Shown: positions 22,310 through 36,900 of the stretch, piece after piece
Layout: every line of letters starts with the position of its first letter
How positions within the stretch are numbered: the stretch's first letter is position 1
Assembly: GCF_000004075.3 (NCBI RefSeq)
Contig: NC_026660.2
Location: 27,035,498 to 27,099,497, forward strand
Direction of reading: 5' to 3'
DNA: 64,000 nucleotides
Origin: Cucumis sativus
Taxonomy: Eukaryota > Streptophyta > Magnoliopsida > Cucurbitales > Cucurbitaceae
Notes under the pieces: generated by a model
Databases searched by the model: none
Told to the model about the DNA's origin: nothing
The model's input: the letters and a program-made list of their open reading frames with translations, nothing else
Position numbers and translations under genes: made by a program

Positions 22310-25300
22310 TCACACGCAAGAAGAAACAAGGCAGAGTGCTAGAAGAAGCAGGTGCGGCAATCTGATTGAATAAAATCTGGATGGGATGAAGCATGGGGTA
22401 GCAGCTGATGGTTTAGAAGGGGCCCTTCCAGCTACGGCAGGAGCCACCGCGTGCCCCCCTGAAGCGCTCTGCTGTTCATCGGCTGGTAATGGGTTTGGCG
22501 GTGTCTCTTTTGCAGGAGTAAGAGGCATTTTCTTTTCGTTACTGAGATCTTGACCTTCGACATGAACATGGTAGAAATATGAATGGAAGTTCATGAAACG
22601 AGTTTATAAAACAATGGAAAAGCCATACTTTCATTTAACAAACGAAAATAATATACAATGAACAATACAAAAAACCAACCCATATGAAACGAAGCAAGAA
22701 AAAAAATGATGGTTAAGACAGTTCAAACATTTTCTTTCGGTTTTATCATGCACAAGATGTGGGCATCAGTTAAGAAGCTGCAAAATCATGACAAGTAACT
22801 ACTAGGAGATGGAAATCTTACAATTTGCGTGTGACCAACCCAACTTCAAATTATCCCTATCAAATACCATCCGGTATCCAGTCATGTAATTTTCTGCACA
22901 AGACAGCAATACAAAATTACCATTTTCATTAGACGTACGATTTACTGCACATATCGCATATATCATATTAGCAATCTAAATTTGAGGAGACATTGTGAGC
23001 TTACGTCCCAATATTCCGATATCTCCATCAGCAGGTAGTATAGCAAAACAAAATCCAGCTAACCCCTGTATGCATAGTACTGTTTAGTATTAACACAGGC
23101 ATTATTTTCTTGTATTAGAAGTGATGCATAGCATGTGACTTCTTCAGGATACTTAAAACAATTATATCATCTATTGGATAGTTAGAACTAGAGACTAACT
23201 GCTAGGCTGTATCAAAGAAGAGGGCCCTACCTCAGCTTGATAGTTTAAGCACACCTTATTTTTTTTCTTTTATTGTTTTAGTTCTTATTCTTCGTTTCCT
23301 TGTAGTCTCTAGTTTCTGGAGTATCTAAAGCTATCAACTTCACTACTATGTTTCACAGTTCGATTTTTAAGTACTTTTATGCCCACTAAAAGTCAAAGCT
23401 ATTCCATTAATGGCTAATTATGACAAATTTCAAAGATCAAGTCCACATCTTCACCCATATTCACCAAATCAAATCATGCACACTTAAACATTCTTAGAAG
23501 GAAACTTCCATCTACCTGATCGCCATAGATAGGGAATACAGGATCATGAACCACAAAACTATTGTTTAGTGGAAACAACAATGTCACAGATGGAACCTTT
23601 GGCATTGCGTCTGCACTGTTGGAAAAAACGATAACATTAAAGTTAGACATGCACAAGGGTGGGGTTTATGAAGGGAAAAGGATTTTACTGGTTATCCATC
23701 TCATCGATATCACCTGATCTTATAGCAATACTTCCATGGATATCCTTTAAAGGAGACGGCGCTTGTAGTGTTTAACCTTTTATCAAACTATGAAAAGGGG
23801 AACTGGTTAAAGGACAAACGAACGATAAATTAAGTACAAAGCTGAACTACAAAATGAATGTACCTCAATCACAATATTTTCATAAGCTTCCTCTGGAAGA
23901 TATGTAAACGATGTCCCACTATCTATCAATGCTTTAAAACTTGTCTGCTTGAGGCACGAATTCTCAATACAACATGCTTCCACCCCAACAATGTAGGTTT
24001 CACTGAAAGATTCAGGTATCACAAGGACTTCAGTCGGCATATATAACAAAACATGATCATCATAAACATGGAGATAATTCATTATGGTAATTACTATTTC
24101 CCGTCTAATGGCACAAATGAAGTTGTTTGCTGACTTGCAGGTCCCTCGTCCCCAAAAAAGATTCTTCCAGATCCATCCTCATTAAAACACAGCGAGAAGG
24201 AATTCTGCACCAATTCTTCTTTCGCAAGGGAACTAAGAACAGAAATTTCTCCTAACCCTAATCCAAAAAGACCATCTGGAGCGACTCCACTTAGATAACC
24301 GCCGCTTTGTTTCATACCACACCTGTATTAGAGAGCAAAAATGGGTAATATAAATACAGTATCCTTCCTTATTGCTGCAGTTTACACACAGCAAACAATT
24401 GGAGGAACAAAATGTAGGAACAATGGATCATACCCTAAAATGACAGGAGCCTGAATCGTACAATTAGATGAATTCTCACAACCGGATGAAAGATGCAACA
24501 CATCCTGAATTAGTAGTCCTGAACTTGAAGTATTTTCAGTAATGTAGTCAATAACATAAGGACATGACTGCTTCGGACTTTGGCAGCTTTGGCCTGAGTC
24601 GCACAAATTATGGCTGCAAGATATATGCTTGCTCGTGCTTGAACTGGATGGACGGTATTCATTGAGATCTTTATCCTGCATTATAAATAATGCCCCAAAC
24701 ATGAGGGAGCAGGAGCACCTGCCAATCAATCATCGGAAATAAGTGCTAAACTTGCTGTCTTATTAAAAAGACTTCATAATCCACTAATACATTCGCGCCA
24801 AAAATGAGTTAGCCAATCTTTCATCTCCGTCTCCCCTCGGGCATTTTTTATTTCCCATTGGAACTGGCCATGCCTTTCTTTTCCGCCAAAAATCACTACA
24901 AGACTTCGAATTCCAGAACACAATTTGTCCAAGCATAACCCTTGATCTAACGGAAATAAAAAGGCAATATGCTTGGGTATAAAGCATAAGTCGTGGATTA
25001 GAAGTAATTAATGTTTATGTGGAAAGAACAGATTCTGAAAAGCAGGCCTACCAGACTGCCATAGTAACTTGCAGACAAGGGAGCACATTGTATGCAATTA
25101 CAAGGAACCCAAAGTAGATCACTCCCAGCATCCAATGCAACCAGAAAAGAAACACTCGGTGTCCCGATATCAATCCAGGTGTAATGCAACCTATAATACG
25201 TAAACAACAAGATGATTTACAAGTGCATAAGATAACATTTTATAACACAAAATTTTCTCATAAAGGTGCCACTATGCAAAAAGCTATTAGAAGATGGTTT

Positions 25301-25749
25301 TTTTTCCTTTTTTGGTGTGTGGGGGAGAGAGATTACTAAAAAAAAAAAAAAAAAAAAAAACAAACAAACAAACAGAAAAGTAATGCAAAACGGAAGAACA
25401 AAAAATAGCAAGAACAAAAAGGAGAAGGAAGGAAGAGTAACGGTGACCAGCCAAAATCATTTCCGAGCGCAATGGTTTTACTGCCTTCAGACGGGAAAAG
25501 CAACTGAAACCGAGAACCAAGCTTCATCTTCTGCCTCCGAAAGTCACCACTAACAAGCTCCTGATAATACTCCATACTCCCCTTCTCAGGCCATGATACT
25601 CGTACACTCGTATTCGTACTCCCTGAAGCCCTAAGGGCCTTCATCTCCTCAGAGAACCTGTGAAGTATCCTTGATGTGAACGTAATAGACACCACCTGGT
25701 GAACAAAAATCACCATCAGCAGCAACAAAAGCAGATTCCGAAGCGACAT
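22310..25749 (-). CDS. GPI-anchored aspartic protease (A1 family, APL1-like)
   Basis: Predicted 533-residue pepsin-like protease, similar to 'aspartic proteinase-like protein 1' and Arabidopsis At5g10080 as I remember it. Ten exons: 25749-25448, 25190-25052, 24675-24434, 24322-24095, 24002-23864, 23787-23714, 23615-23516, 23065-23005, 22893-22822, 22554-22310. All introns are GT-AG and every junction keeps frame. An N-terminal signal peptide (MSLRNLLLLLLMVIFVHQVVS) and a pro-segment precede the two lobes. The first catalytic motif is Asp121-Ala-Gly-Ser rather than DTGS; the second is Asp331-Ser-Gly-Thr. Cys-rich segments (WVPCNCIQCAP, SCSHNLCDSG) are typical of plant atypical proteases. The C-terminal region is Pro/Ser/Ala-rich and ends in a hydrophobic tail (LPHLLLLALCLVSSCV) suggesting GPI anchoring. 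Likely at the plasma membrane or cell wall; the substrate is unknown. Confidence 0.92.
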
Positions 25750-25969
25750 TGCAACTCAGTCCTTGAAAGGACGAAGGAAGTAGCTCGAAGACGAGATCTG
25801 GAGGTTCAGAAGAAACCCACGAACAATTCGGAGCTTTAGTTACCCGCCGGTGAACCAAAATGAAAAACAGAAACAGAAAGAATCTGAGGGGTATGAAGAA
25901 ACCCAAGTTACGGGACAGAGATCGGAGAAGAAGGCGAACGAGTTACGACGGAAGTAGGAAAGAAGAAAT

Positions 25970-26075
25970 GAAGTGAAGTGTAAAGAAGAAGCGAAGTGAA
26001 GTGAAGTGAAGTGAAGTGTAAAGAAGAAGCAGAGGGAGGGAGGGGGAGAGAGAGAGAGAGAGAGAGAGAGATAGA
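25970..26075. repeat. purine/pyrimidine microsatellite in protease leader
   Basis: GAAGTG repeats with an 18-bp block (GAAGTGTAAAGAAGAAGC) at 25975-25992 repeated at 26013-26030, followed by a (GA)n run near 26046-26070. On the minus strand this is CT-rich sequence 220-330 bp upstream of the protease start codon, typical of plant 5' leaders and promoters. Confidence 0.85.
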
Positions 26076-26299
26076 AGAGGGCAAAAGAAGAAAAGGAAGG
26101 GGAGGAGGAGGACAGAAGGGATTTGTAATACACGGGGAAAATAGCGCGTGTTATAAAATAATTCCTTTTCAGTGTGTGCGCGCCCGTAAGAGAGGTTGTC
26201 GTTTTCTTAATCACCGTTGGATACATTTCTTCTGCCTCTTTACTTTTCTTATTTTTTCGTTTTCGTATTTTATTTTTCAAAATATATCGATGCTTTTGT

Positions 26300-27910
26300 A
26301 AATTTTTTATTTAAATAAAGATTAAATGTGAGCTACTACTTTTAGTTTCGGATATTTGGACTTTTCAAATGAAATAAATTAAAATTCAAAATAAAGGATA
26401 AATAAACGAAATAAATTATTTGGAGATTTTATAAAAAAAATAAGTTCAGATTTATTTGATTTCTGTGTTCGAATTAACCCTTTCCAATATAATAAAAATT
26501 ACAAACATAACATAATTTAGATTTAATTTTTAAAATTTATTAATACATTATTAGAAAGTTAATAGATAATAACAACATAATCTAGTGATTAAAGTATTTG
26601 TTATTTTTAAGAGTAAAAAAAAAAAAAAAGTTGAATTTTCTACATTTACATTTATTGGTAAGAAAAGTTTCCTAAAGCAAACATTCAGATAGAAAATGTA
26701 TGCCTCAATTATTGACAAAATCAAGAAAATAAAAAAGGTATCCCAATAAATCCCTTTCATGATTATTGGTGGTCTTGCATAAGAAATGTAGTTGGGGATA
26801 AAGTTCTATTGAAGATAGGACTCTTAGGTAGAGAGACCAAGACTTACTAAAATTGTATTTGGTCAAAATGTAAACTTTTGGTAGGTACAAAATCTCCACT
26901 CTTCTTAATTCAATTGGTCCAAATTAAAATGTTTACCCAAATATGCATTGCTCCTACTCCTAACTAGCTAAAATGTTCAGCTTAAGTGACTGGCACTTAA
27001 CATCTATTTTTGTAGGTGTGAGTAAGGTTAGCCACATACTCATGTTCATTTAGTATTTATATTCCACCTTGGTTCGAACATTTTACCCTATATGTAAATA
27101 GTTTCAAAACTTTTGACATTAAAAAATATATATATTTTTATAAGAAAAGAAATGATATGTGAATTAAAAGTGAGGAGACCTAATTGAAGGGAAACAAAGA
27201 AATTGAAAGATGAACTTTGTGGAGGCACCACACCAAGAAGGTGGTCCAAGAATTACTTACGTGTCGATTAAAACTAAAAAAGCGCATTCATTCTCATTGG
27301 GCGGCGGCCCTTCACTTGCGAATTTAAATGATAAAATTCTTTTAAATAATTCATCGCATTACGTTTCAAATTTCAAACCTATCCTCTAAATACTACCAAC
27401 TGCTGGCAGTGGCAACCCACTCATTGTCATTCACCTGCAGCACTTTTCACTTCTGATTTCTGAATATGAAAACTCCAAACCAAACCAAACCATTACTAGA
27501 AAGAAAAATTATTTATTTCAGGGTATCCTAATATATAATTCACAAGTTCTGAAACGAGAGAAAAACTAAGAAAACAGAGAGAACGTCCAGAACATGTGTT
27601 TATAAGAGGTTCCTATGCATACATTCTTTTTATAATAATAAATTCACACAATGAGAAGTTACATAATTACATTATACATTACTTTTCCTCAAAATTGACA
27701 AGCAATTGAAATCAATGAAATACAAACAAGACCAAACCCAGAAAAACTAGTGAAAGGAAATTTCCAATTTTCTATTTATAAACTAAAAAAAAAAAAAAAA
27801 AAAAAAGAGAAATCTGGAAAGTATATTATATACACTATCATGATAAATGCTCAAAATTGAAAAAATAATTCCGCAAGGGGAAGGGGATGGTCTCCTACTA
27901 ATGCAATGGT
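26300..27910. other. intergenic, CSI1 3' flank and protease promoter
   Basis: AT-rich spacer between the 3' end of CSI1 (nearest 27915) and the promoter of the aspartic protease gene (nearest 26300). An A tract lies at about 27786-27807. A GC-rich patch near 27297-27320 (GGGCGGCGGCCC) stands out locally but has no gene attached. No coding sequence is supported. Confidence 0.5.
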
Positions 27911-27915
27911 GTAGC

Positions 27916-30900
27916 TTACTTGTTAGACCACTGAAATTCTATTTCCAAATTCCGAGGACCGCTTTTGCTTTCAGGCAACAGGGTGTACTCGCCGGCAACC
28001 GCTCCCAACATTACAACTTTGTCAATTTGAATTGTTACTTTCCCGAAAGAGCTCTGTTTTTGTTTTAGAGTACATGAAAAGAAAATTAGTTGTGAAGCTT
28101 TCATATGGAAACAAATGAAGAGAAACAAAGGAAACTTAAATGAAACTCGCCTTCCCCATTTTGCTTTTGTTCTTGCAAGAAATATGAAGCTTCTGGCCTT
28201 TCGGTGGACTCTCAAAGGACCATGCAAAATTCTCATCCCATTCTGGATTTGGACCGGTTGATACAACCTGACCAAAATTTAAAGAGAAGTTACAGTTTAG
28301 AAATCTGAGACAAATTGGGAAAAGGATCAAAGAACAAAAGAAGCGATGATAATATTGGTTATGATGGAATAAAATAGGACCACAAATTTTCTCCTAAAAC
28401 CGTTCTGCCAGTAAAATTTTAATAAGATACGGGGGCATTTCGTCCATGAACTGTACAAAAGAATTATTCAAACATGGTGCATATGCAGATGAAAAATGAT
28501 ATATGGAGATGGACCACACATGCGACAAGAGAAAGGAACCACACTACTCCAGCACACAACAGACTATAGTTCCGATAATTAGTTAAACATAGCCACTATA
28601 ATTGACTAATATATAAATTATCTTCCATGGAATATTTACAAGTGTAAAAACTATGAATAAAAGGAAGATGCAGAGATGGAGTACATTACCTTTGTTTGCC
28701 TCGGTGGAGTATTGCCAAGGGTGAGCTTACAAAACACGCTGGGGTTTCCTACTGACTGCTTCATGTTGTTGCCACGTTTGATTATAACTAATAATGTTCC
28801 TGGCAAGCACTGTAACAAAAATTCAGCCTTCTCCTGGAAACGAGGAGGACCTGACTGAATTAGATACTGAAGCAAAGGAATGGCATCTGCAGCAGCAACA
28901 GACTGAGCTCTTGAAACCTCCGCTGGACAAGCTGACCAAGCTTGCCTCAAAAGAAACAGGGAATCTAACGCAGCTTCTTGAGTTGCCTCAGTACCAGTCT
29001 TTAAGGATGTTACTAGATGAGGAATGCTGAGTGTAGCAGGCTCAGTAGCTCTCAATCGTGGGAAGTTGCTGAAAAGAGAATTTAGGGCTTTCAGGTATTC
29101 CTCATTCACGGTTCCAGTGGCCCACAAGTCCTTTTCAATGGCAGCTGCAAGACCAAATTGTTATGACACTATATCTTCCGAGGCAGGTAAGTAAAGTTTA
29201 TTAGGCAAGCGTCTAAGAAATTGTTGTAAAAGCAGATGATTAATTCTAGAATGCAGTCTCCCAAGGGGAAAAAATAAAGGAAAACATTCAAAAATATATT
29301 CAATCGTGTAGCAGATGTGCGGAGATGATTGAAAAGGAAAACCCAATTCTATCAATGTTATTATGCATGTGGAGGGTTTAGGGAAATTACCAGTGATGGC
29401 CCTAACTGTCTCACTGGATGCGTATTCCTGAATGGTATGATTTGAGAAAAGGAGTTTAATAAACATTGCAGCCTGCACAGATGTATCTGGATCACTGGAT
29501 CCAATTAGGTCCAATACCACCTGAACACCACCAGCCTCTGCAACTGCTCTTTTGTTTGATCGACTGTACATAACAAGATTTTGCAAGGCACATATTGCTA
29601 CCACTTTCATTTCTTCTGTTGGTTGGTCCTCAAGCACATTGACCAGAGCACGGCAAGCTGAAACAGCATCCGTGCTTCTAGCAAGAGCTTCATTCTGGAA
29701 CAAATCACCAAGTGCCAAAGTTGCCAGCAACCTTGGCTGTTGAGCTTGAGTTTGAGGATCCAAGAGATACTGGGATAATGGTACAATTGCAGATTTAGTA
29801 ACCTTGGTTTCTCTGATCTTCACATTATTAAGAAGTACTTCCAGTAGTCTAGCTGCAGTTTCCTCACATTGATGGCTTCTCAGAAGTTCCAACAGTGCCT
29901 CAATTGCTCCACTTTCCGCCATTGCTTCAGCACTCGTTGCATCATCACTTTCAAGTACAAGTAAAGCATTCAGTGCACCAACCACTGTGCTTTCCAATCC
30001 AGAACGAAGCAACCTGACCAACACCGCAACTGGGACTTCCAGATAAAATTCAGAACTGAACTGTAGAATACTCGCTAATACAGTGGCAGCAGATTCCCAC
30101 AATGAATGAGGAAGTGAAGGATCAGCTTGCAGAATGACTTTGGATAACTCACTGACACCACCTTCTTTTGCTATTTCATTTGGCCACGTTAGTGCAATAC
30201 TAACAAGAGCCTTGACAGCTCTCTGCTGCAAGATTTGAATACCAGAACCAAGTACTCGTATTAGAGGACCAATCACTTGCTGCGTAACTGAGTCCTTTTG
30301 CAAATGTTCTTCCACAAGTAGGTGTGATAGGAGCTCAGCTGCCAATTGTTGCACAGCTGGAGCAGGGGAATCAAGTAAAGGAATGAGGGGTTCAATTGCT
30401 TGGTGACAGGTCAATGTATAGTCAGCACGACACTGAGGATGCTCTAATATATTAACAAGAACCTGCAGTGCACTATGCTGTCCATCAGGTCCAAATTCTG
30501 GTCTTGTCAACAATAGGAAAAGAGGTTCAACCACTTTTGCAGCAGATGATCCCTTAGCAATGTTAGCATTATTAGTCAGTATACGTAGCAATTCTGCAAA
30601 GGCTGAACAAAGAAAATCAGGTGCTTCAAGGAGGATATCCAAAATGCTTTCAATTACTCCAGCTTTTACCATTTCCATCTTACAAGCAGGTCTATCTTTT
30701 CCTAACTTTACAAGTGCTCTAGACACTGCTTCGTGAAGCATGAAATTTCTACCATAGAGGAGGCCTACAAGAGGGATAACAGCTCCATGTGCAGCAACTA
30801 GTTCTGCTAGTTGTTCATCATCAACTAGTTTATCCAATGCACGGACAACTGATTGTTGAGCAGGACTAAATTCAGTCACAAGAAGCGATACCAAAGGCTC

Positions 30901-33900
30901 GACACATCTCGCAGCAGCCATTGTAGATCTGATTCTTGTATTTCCAAAAAGTACACAGCACAACTCAGCAGCATCTCCCTTCAAGTCCATTGTACAATTT
31001 GTTGACAGAATTTTGCAAAGGACATCAACTGCATTCATTTCAACATCTGCAACTGCAAGGGCTCTTGATGGGTTTTCACTTAATAAACGAACTAAAGCAG
31101 CAATGGCAGCATGTTGCTCCCTCTCTGAGCCAGTACTGAGAATCTCAACTAAGGGTTGCACAGCTTGTCTGGACGATTCAGCATTCCTAATATGGTCAGC
31201 AGAAAAGAGGCTCTCCAATGCTTTAGCAGCACTATACCTTGCACCCCTTCCACCCAAACGCAGAACTGCTACAAGCTGACTGACAGCACCAAATGCGGAT
31301 TCATGCCTACGTATCTCAGAACTGCTGAAAAGAATTCCTAACAAATCAGTAGCAGCTTCTTCAGTTGCATCTTGTGGTCCAAGTGAAAGATATTTGGTCA
31401 ATGCTTCCAAAGCCCCTGATTCTACCATAACAATCTTATTTGATGGGCAGTCTTTCGCTAGCTGGGTCAAAATTCCAAGAGCTAGAAAAGGTGCTCCTGG
31501 GCGATCAGGAATTGGTTTTAATAAATCAACAAGAGCTGGAATTGCTTTCCGAGAAGTAGCACCAGTCCTTATGTCATCTACCCGAAACAATCTCTCCAAA
31601 GCAACTTGCTCAGGGTAGCGAACCAGCATGAATTCTTCTGACAGTTCAAGAAGATCATATATGTCAGCATCTGCACACCCAAGTAAAGATATTAATCCCC
31701 CTGCTGCACCAGAGTTTGCAACTGACAGCAGGGTACCCCTGCTACCATTACAAACTAAACTTGCAATGGCCTGGGCTGCAAAATATCTATTTGCTGGCTC
31801 CTCTGCTTTCAGTAAATTTGCAATCACTGGTATAGATTTCATGGTTGCATGTGCTCGTATTATATCCCTGTCTTGAAATAGAATTGCAAGCAATAGAGAA
31901 GATATCCATATGCTGCTGTCTTCTTTAAAATCAATCTGTGTAAAAATTGAATAAGCAAAAGAAAATTAAATGCAATTAGTTATGAAACCACAATGAGTAA
32001 AATATCAAACAAAGGACCATAAATCATGGAAAAACTAAAGGAAGGTAAGAAGTTGAGCACCTGAGCATACTGTGAGGAATAATTGGATATTCCCTCTGTG
32101 AGAACTTCAACTGCTCCAGCCTCCATGATCACAGTCTTACTTCTTCCGTCGTGGCAGGCAAGAAGACAGAGTAGCCATATTGCGAGGTTGACACCATAAA
32201 CAACAGCAGTAGCTTTATTGCATTCTGTACCACAGCTGCCTTCTTTGGGAAGTCTATATATGCTGATAAATTCCTTATCAGTATCACTCTGATTATCCAG
32301 TACAGAACTCTGCGAAGAGCTTAACATTGCAACAAGAGATTGAATCAGTAGACTACATGAACTTGATGCGTGAAGATCTTCCAACAGCCTGTGGTGATTA
32401 ACATTAGCGGCACATACGAGAAGGGCAGTTCCACCAATTTTGACCTTAATGTTTGTGGAATTGATCACCCTCGTAGAAACAGAAGCTATGCATCCAGATG
32501 CAGTAACTACTTCTTCTCCTATAACACCAGGTTGATCCCGGCAAAGTCGTGCTAATACCTCAATAGCCTTGTCCTGTAGTATAGGAGTTGCGTCAGTAAT
32601 GGATGCAACTATTGGGGAAATGCTTTGGGGGAATTCAGCTAAGACTGCCCATGCAGGCTTCATGGTCCCGCTAACCCCTTCAGATCTAGATAAAATAGCA
32701 AGAGCATCTAGTGCTTCAGATGTGGAAACAGTTCTGGTGTCTGCAGATCCTAGAAATGAGACTAATGCGAGAACAGTTCCTGCACTATTCACACAATCAG
32801 TGATGCTATGGTCAATTTTCCGAGAGCGAAGCAAGCGAGCAATTCCTGCTGCTGCATGTGTCTTTCCAGACATTGTGCCTTCACGCAAAACCCTAGTGGC
32901 AGGCAAAATAATTTCTTCAGTAACAGCCTTCTCTTGGACTTCACTATCAAGTAGAAGATTTGCCAGAGCACAGGTTGACAGTTCTGTAACTTCCAGAACT
33001 GCAGACTTTGCAAGCACAACTAAGGGAGATAATACATCTCTAGCAGCAGCAGCCACGTCCCTGTTCTCCTTGATTGACAGAAATATGGCAGCAAGGCACC
33101 GGGAAGCCTCTGCCAGAATACTGTCGGATTCAACTTTAAGTAGTTTTATGACTGATAAGAGAGTCTGAATAGCAATGCTACTTTCACGCAAGTCTTTGCG
33201 GATTTCAAATATTCCAGCTAAAGCTGATGCAGATTTGGCTTGGGTCTCTTCTCTAGTAGAATTCAATATTTTAATCATGGTCTCAATTGCATCATTAGCA
33301 GCAGTACCTTCACGCACAATATCATTGAGGGGGACCACAGAAAGCATACTTCTAAGAGCATCCAAAACATAGACTTTGGATTCTGGTAAATCACTGGTTA
33401 ATAATGCAGTAAGTTGGCTGATGGTTGCTGTATCAGATTTATGAATCAAATGATTCAAAGTCTTTGCTGCAATTTCTTTTCCATTAGAGCTTCCATTCTT
33501 AAGCAACCACAGCAGTGCAGGGACAGCATCAGCGCTTTCAACACATGCACGTATGTCTTCACTGTGATTGCATAAGTTTCTAAGAATTGTTGCAGAATCT
33601 TCTTTTGCCTTTGCAGAACCAGTCTCTAGAATTTGAACTAGTGGAGGTATGCCACCAGCAGCCGTTATAGCCCATTTACTCTCATCATTTTCGTTCGATA
33701 AAAGACAAAGCAATGCAACCGCACATTCCTGTTGCTGCTCTGATGAGAGTCCAAGAAGTGAAATCAACAGCTGAACCCCCTCACGACCTTGCAGGGCACG
33801 CCATAGACTACCTTCATTGTTGCAAAGGGTAAGAAGGGCTCTTACAAGCTCTTCCTGAACTTCATTGGTTGCCATTGTGATCAAACCAACTAGTAAACGT

Positions 33901-36900
33901 TTTGCATCAGAATTTGCAAGTTTGACAGCAAGTATGGGATTACCATACAAACTAGCTAATGCTTCTATAGTTCGTTCCTGCACAAGAAAGGTTACACGGG
34001 ATCCAAACTGCTTTACTAAAGTCTGTTCAATAATTATAGGATCTGATGCTCTGGTGGCTTCTTCTTTGCTATCATATATCATAAGAGCTGATGCTAAAGC
34101 CCCTAATGTGTCGGCAGTTTGAGCAGCTGATGAGCATGCCTCAAGGCTTTGTCCAAGGCTTGAGATAACATAAGACAAACCACCTGAAATGTTTGCTAAA
34201 GCACACATAGCATTCTCCTGCAATGCCTGAGCATACTCACCTTGCATGAACTCTTTCGAGGGAGCTATTGTTGCATTTATCAAGGCAGGGATACCATTTG
34301 AACTTGCTACCTCACGCCGTGCTTCTTTGCACTGAGCAGAAAGAGATTTAAGAGCACCTGCAGCTTCTGCTCTAACAGAGGCTTCATTTCCAGGTCCTAT
34401 TAATTTGAGGAGCTTTTTCGTAGCCTCTGCAGCCAAAACCTTGGAGCAAAAAGATGCATCTTCCATCATCACATGTGCCAGGAGAAAGCACACATTTGCT
34501 TGTGTATTTGGCTCTCCTGTTGCCAATAAATTCACAAGTATGTCTACACCGCCTGCATTTATAGTTGCAGACCAAAATCCCTCAGTGCTGCTTGAGAGGT
34601 TTCTTAAAGCTCCAGTCAGTAAGCCAACAACATTTCCAGATTTGAGCCCATTGTGTAGCTGCTCCCAAAGTACCGGAACAACTCCCTCAGTAGAAAATAT
34701 TTTGGATCCAACGTGATCCCTAGCACCACCTTGGGAAACAGCATAAATGGTCTTTGCAGCAGCAATTTGACCCTCTGACGAACTTGATTTGAGGAGACCA
34801 AGCAATGGGGGGATGCATCCTCCAAGTAGAACCTTTACCCTTAATTCATTTTCCTTGCACAAGGAACCTAAAACAGTAGCAGCTTGTATTTTCACCCCAA
34901 GGGAACCTGAACGGAGAAGAGAAACTAGTACTGGAACTGCTTGAGAGTGAGATCCAACAGCACTGAATGCACTCTCACGTGTATCAATAAGTTCCAGCAA
35001 TTGCCTCAAAGAAAATTCTTTCTCCTGCACAGAGGAGGAACTCTGCCGCAGCTGCTCAATGCATTGAGCAACACTTGCGAGTGTCCCATCTGGATCTTCC
35101 ATGCTATTGCGATCTCTGCAAGACATATGATCAAAGTAAGTCATCTGATCTGGGTATTATTGTTCAGCGATACACAAATTGAACAATAACACTTGTATTT
35201 TACTACTTGGATCGACTCACACAAAACAAGACTGAATTATATGCTATCCTCATTTACTATTGGACTCATTCATCATATGCTGTCCTTTAAGGAGGCTTGG
35301 GCTCTGGAAAGATGGGGAAAATGAAGTTCAAACTGAAGGAGAAGTGGACAGCCAACTAAAATTTATTAGGTCCATTCACATCCGTGTTCTTAAAACAAGA
35401 CAACACACACACATACCTATGTCAAAAATTAAATGAAAAAAATGTGGATATGGTAAAACCTCTAAAATAAAATAATGCATGCAAGTGAAGTGTATACATA
35501 AAAGCATATTGGTTATCAAACAAAAATGAGTCTTTCATAAATGCCATGAAATGACAAAAGGAACAAAAATTATACATACAAGGACAGCCAATAAATAAAA
35601 CCATATGGATTATCCTTAGAAGTCAGAATACACATCTTCCAAATATAACATGAACTTGTTAAAAAAAATGAAATAAATAAACATTCAACTTTGATTTTAC
35701 CTGGAGCCCATCTTCATAATAGAATGCGGAGTAGGAGGCTCTGAATCTTGAATTTTTCCATCCATGTTTTTCTCCTACAACAATTGAACACAGAAATGAT
35801 TAGTACATAACTAACATAACATGTACCACAAAATCGAGAAAGTAGAATACTTTAAAGAAAGCATAGAACTATCTTAAGCAGCTTATTTTGTTTTTCCCAA
35901 TACATAAACACTAAACAGGGTACATACTAAACCACTCGTATCAAATTGAAGATGACATCCCAAAGAAAACTGCATTGACTAAGATTATCTTTGAAATTCA
36001 GTTAACCAGTCCATCCGTCTGTCCCCTCTTAAACCTCAAACAATATTGAGCTTAGACAACCAAATAATTAAAATAAGCATACTCATGAGTCCATAACCCA
36101 ATTTTCTTGATATGCATCAGAATCACACTCACACATGCTCACATTTAAAACAACTATTGTTTTCATAAGCACTCCATGCAAGAATTGGTAAAGGGAAAAT
36201 TAATTTACAAATCTAATGACAACATTTAAATAGAGGCCACAAAATACCAGATCATTAGTAGGATGACTGCTACCGTTGCTGGCAGCTAGTCTCCAAGTTA
36301 GTGTCGCCGCCAGTTTCTCTTCCTTTTAAGTTACAATGAAGATGAAACAGAACGTCAGAATTCTACAGATCTATGAAAGAAAGGCAATTAATAGCATAGC
36401 ATTCTCCTGCAAAACAATCATGAAAAAACCAGATCAGAGACAATGATTAAAATGCCGCGAATCCAAATATTTTATAACACTTGAACCGTTTCCATACAAC
36501 TAACAAATAAATAACAAAACCAGAAAAACAGCGATGCTGCTGAAGTAGCGGTTCTAAGACTAATTGAGCCAATTAAAGTTCTTCAGGACTAATGTGAAAT
36601 TAATTTCACATCACGCAAGGACACATATAAACTGTCTATACTCCCGACACCGCCTCTCTCCAGTAAATCAAATTCCATCAACAATTAAAGACGGAAATGA
36701 AATCAAACCAAGCAACGAAAATCCACAGATTTACATAAACACCGACCAACTAAAATAAAAATGACGCAGATCCAGCAACAAAGAATCAAAGTACAACTGA
36801 TTTAGTGATCAGTCAAACAAGTCTATAAATGCACAACACAAATAAAGTAAATTATAATAGCATTTGGCTAAGGCAAAATCGACAAATCGAAAACAGGAAT

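Noticed and set aside
26011-26301. Frames over the GA-repeat upstream of the aspartic protease
   Set aside because: Glu/Arg/Lys runs come from the microsatellite; this is the leader of the minus-strand gene.
27060-27085. GGTTCGAAC motif reminiscent of a tRNA B box
   Set aside because: No matching A box, acceptor stem or anticodon arm at the right distance.
36311-36313. CUG as the sole start of CSI1
   Set aside because: Considered first because the exon lacks ATG. An AUG-initiated model with canonical splice sites exists, so CUG is kept only as an alternative.
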